Source: CAYXFZ01 sp964464385
Lineage (GTDB): Bacteria > Planctomycetota > UBA1135
Direction: 5' to 3'
Length of the DNA: 18,310 bases
Assembly: GCA_964464385.1 (NCBI GenBank)
Contig: CAYXFZ010000050.1
Span: forward strand, 1-18,310
In this document: positions 16,635 through 18,310 of the stretch, one piece after another
Position numbering within the stretch: position 1 is the first letter of the stretch
How the letters are laid out: every line of letters begins with the position of its first letter
The notes under the pieces: model-generated
The model's input: the letters and a program-made list of their open reading frames with translations, nothing else
Database searches by the model: none
Told to the model about the DNA's origin: nothing
Program-made: the position numbers and the translations under genes

Positions 16635-17090
16635 CTACGGTGCCGTTTCCTGAATGCGCAGCCCGCAGGAAGTGAAAGAGGCATCCGCGCACCAAACCAG
16701 TTCGGCAGATTGGCCGGTCAAAAAAACAACGGCCCGTTGCTGCCAATCCAGGCCAAGAGTAGCTGCTTCCAATCGAGAAAGCCCAAAAACTGCAAAGCCC
16801 TCCTCCTGCCAAGCTGGCTCCACATGGGGCAGAGATGAACCTCGTGCAGGCGCCCAGGCCAGGCCCCGACCCACCAAAACGCGCAATAGGAGCGCATTGG
16901 CGGCACGATTCTCGGCCAAGGAACGCTCTACAGAGCCTGGATTCCAGGCGGTCAGCAAGGTCACGGAGGGGTCCCAAGCTCCCTCAGGAGGATCCGAACC
17001 CTCCAAAACGAAGGAAACCCAGGCTTCCTCTTGCTGAAAGGCATAGAGAGAAGCCCGGTACACGTGTTCCCAAGAGGTTTCCTCTGTCAT
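16635..17090 (-). CDS. DUF3293 domain protein
   Basis: A small soluble protein of 151 residues without signal peptide or membrane segment. The conserved DUF3293 pattern is clear: LLTAWNPGS (45-53), ENRAANALL (60-68) and EPAWQEEGFAVFGL (91-104), followed by a weaker C-terminal part. The function of the family is unknown to me. It is the first gene of the five-gene operon leading through deoC to the ALDH pair. Its ATG is directly preceded by GGAAG, which is too close to be a good ribosome binding site. The divergent region upstream is shared with FG-GAP gene B. Confidence 0.8.
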   Translation of the reverse strand: MTEETSWEHVYRASLYAFQQEEAWVSFVLEGSDPPEGAWDPSVTLLTAWNPGSVERSLAENRAANALLLRVLVGRGLAWAPARGSSLPHVEPAWQEEGFAVFGLSRLEAATLGLDWQQRAVVFLTGQSAELVWCADASFTSCGLRIQETAP

Positions 17091-17172
17091 CTTCCACAGG
17101 GTACCGAAATAAGAACAAATATTTATTTCACAACCCGTGATAGGCTAGTGAGATCATTTGCACATTCCTGTA
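17091..17172. promoter_or_regulatory. AT-rich divergent promoter region with a small inverted repeat
   Basis: This 82-bp region separates the DUF3293-deoC-ALDH operon from FG-GAP gene B. It contains GAAATAA (17106-17112) and its reverse complement TTATTTC (17123-17129) around an AATATTT-like centre, a possible regulator site. On the minus strand TTGTGA lies about 16 bp before TATTTC, a weak promoter match; on the plus strand TAGGCT is a weak -10 candidate. It is clearly richer in AT than the flanking genes. Confidence 0.4.
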
Positions 17173-18310
17173 ATGTCCCATACCCCCTCACTTTTTCGGT
17201 GCTTTGTTTTGGCTGGCTTGGGCCTTGTCACACCAGCCCCCTCTCAGGGTGAGCCCTTCGATATCGTGGCTCAAATTGATGGGTTGCCTGGTTTTGGCGT
17301 ACCTCTAGGTACGATTCCCTCCTTCGATGGAGACAGTACTAAGGATTTTTACGCAGTCCAACCCTATGCCGCCAATCCTGGAGTTGCCAATTTAAAAATT
17401 TACTCCAGCACCACCTACGACTTGCTTGGAAACCACGACATTGTCGTGGATCCCAGCGACTTTCGGTCTGCCCTAGCCGGAATCAAGGACATTAATAACG
17501 ACGGGTTTCAAGATTTTGTCGTGCAAACCAGCCCAGGGCACGTGGATTGTCTGTCCGGACACGATCTCACTACCGTGCTCTGGTCCTTTGATGATAGTGG
17601 TGCAACCCTTAATTCCATTTTTCTGGATATCTGTTCTTTGAAGGACTTGGATGGAGACAACAAATGGGAGGTTCATCTCTCTGCTAAGGACGGAGACCGT
17701 TACATCCTCCACGGCAAAACCGGATTGATCTGGCAGCAATGGAACATGGCCGATTACGGGGAAATGCCCGGCGCCGCCTATGTCGGGGATTTGAACGAAG
17801 ATGGCGTTCGGGAGCTAATCACGGTTTACCAGAGCGCGATCAATGGCCTTTGGGGTTTCCGTCTCTGGGATGTGGCCACAGCTGGCGCAGCCGTCCTGAT
17901 CGGCGGAAGCCCCGGAACTGTCGCGTATGCGGAACCCCCGGTGCCCAAAACCGTGGGCGACATCAACGGGGACTGGATAGATGACTTCGTTTGGGCCTTC
18001 ACCGATTTAGGAGGCAATGGCTTGGCCCAGATTGTGGACGGAAGATCCAAGGGTTCGGTGCTGTTGAATTCCATTTCGATCTCAGACAATCCAACGACTC
18101 TGGTAGGGCATGTGGATTGGTCCGGAGATGGCATCTACGATTTTGTAGTAGGCAATGATGGCACTGTCTTGGAGGTTTTCGACAGCGCTACCGGCGATCT
18201 GCTTGACACCATCGTCAGTCCGGATCCCTTGACAACCTTTGGCTTCGGTCGAGCCCTTTCCATTTTCAAAACTCCAACCCAAAACATCCTGCTGGTGGGT
18301 TGCCCGGATA
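17173..18310 (+). CDS. secreted FG-GAP/VCBS repeat protein (gene B), 3' part beyond the window
   Basis: 379 codons are visible and the frame is still open at the window end. It starts with a probable signal peptide (MSHTPSLFRCFVLAGLGLVT, cleavage near APSQG). About six VCBS/FG-GAP blades follow, with loops DINNDGFQD, DLDGDNKWE, DLNEDGVRE, DINGDWIDD and DWSGDGIYD. It is a paralogue of gene A with the same blade order: VLWSFDDSGATL matches AIWAFDDNGSTI, and GKTGLIWQQW corresponds to GEDGTLIFTY. The last visible residues (FGFGRALSIF...ILLVGCPD) correspond to the first regular blade after the gap in gene A, so a long C-terminal propeller and end domain probably follow outside the window. No Shine-Dalgarno precedes the ATG. 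Confidence 0.88.
   Translation, partial: MSHTPSLFRCFVLAGLGLVTPAPSQGEPFDIVAQIDGLPGFGVPLGTIPSFDGDSTKDFYAVQPYAANPGVANLKIYSSTTYDLLGNHDIVVDPSDFRSALAGIKDINNDGFQDFVVQTSPGHVDCLSGHDLTTVLWSFDDSGATLNSIFLDICSLKDLDGDNKWEVHLSAKDGDRYILHGKTGLIWQQWNMADYGEMPGAAYVGDLNEDGVRELITVYQSAINGLWGFRLWDVATAGAAVLIGGSPGTVAYAEPPVPKTVGDINGDWIDDFVWAFTDLGGNGLAQIVDGRSKGSVLLNSISISDNPTTLVGHVDWSGDGIYDFVVGNDGTVLEVFDSATGDLLDTIVSPDPLTTFGFGRALSIFKTPTQNILLVGCPD

Overview
The window looks like a contig end from a member of the Planctomycetota, possibly a Poly30-like lineage; that assignment is an inference. It rests on very large secreted FG-GAP/VCBS proteins with a characteristic C-terminal domain, a secreted PPC-TPR-CHAT protein, a eukaryote-like (type 2) isoleucyl-tRNA synthetase, moderately high GC, and start codons that mostly lack a Shine-Dalgarno sequence. 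Two runs of N (6777-6821 and 12698-12707) are assembly gaps. Each falls inside a gene and creates a false frame break.

Layout. Bases 1-39 are the 5' end of a 16S rRNA gene on the minus strand, cut off by the window edge. Its leader holds a boxA-like site, a long hairpin and a candidate promoter. Next come nnrE (NAD(P)HX epimerase, plus strand) and, converging on it, a membrane-anchored LysM-L,D-transpeptidase. Upstream of the latter lies ileS on the same strand. A short divergent promoter region at about 5701-5815 separates ileS from a plus-strand block. That block contains a giant FG-GAP protein (5816-8721), an orphan fragment of the C-terminal domain of a second such protein (8740-8994), and a 1157-residue PPC-TPR-CHAT protein (8998-12471).

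From 17090 back to 12474 runs a compact five-gene minus-strand operon: a DUF3293 protein, a secreted protein of unknown function, deoC, a full aldehyde dehydrogenase, and a short ALDH-like protein without a catalytic cysteine. The last two look like the two halves of an ALDH16-type enzyme encoded as separate, translationally coupled genes. Next to DeoC, which releases acetaldehyde and glyceraldehyde-3-phosphate from deoxyribose-5-phosphate, they suggest a deoxyribose salvage route ending in aldehyde oxidation. An 82-bp AT-rich divergent region then leads to a second FG-GAP gene (17173 to the window end). It is a paralogue of the first and aligns with it across the N gap.

The most interesting points are the FG-GAP/CHAT neighbourhood with its decayed paralogue tail (a possible cell-surface caspase-like system), the swapped GXHH signature in IleRS (reported to be linked to strong mupirocin resistance), and the split ALDH16 beside deoC. 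I saw no CRISPR array, tRNA gene, insertion sequence or phage gene.
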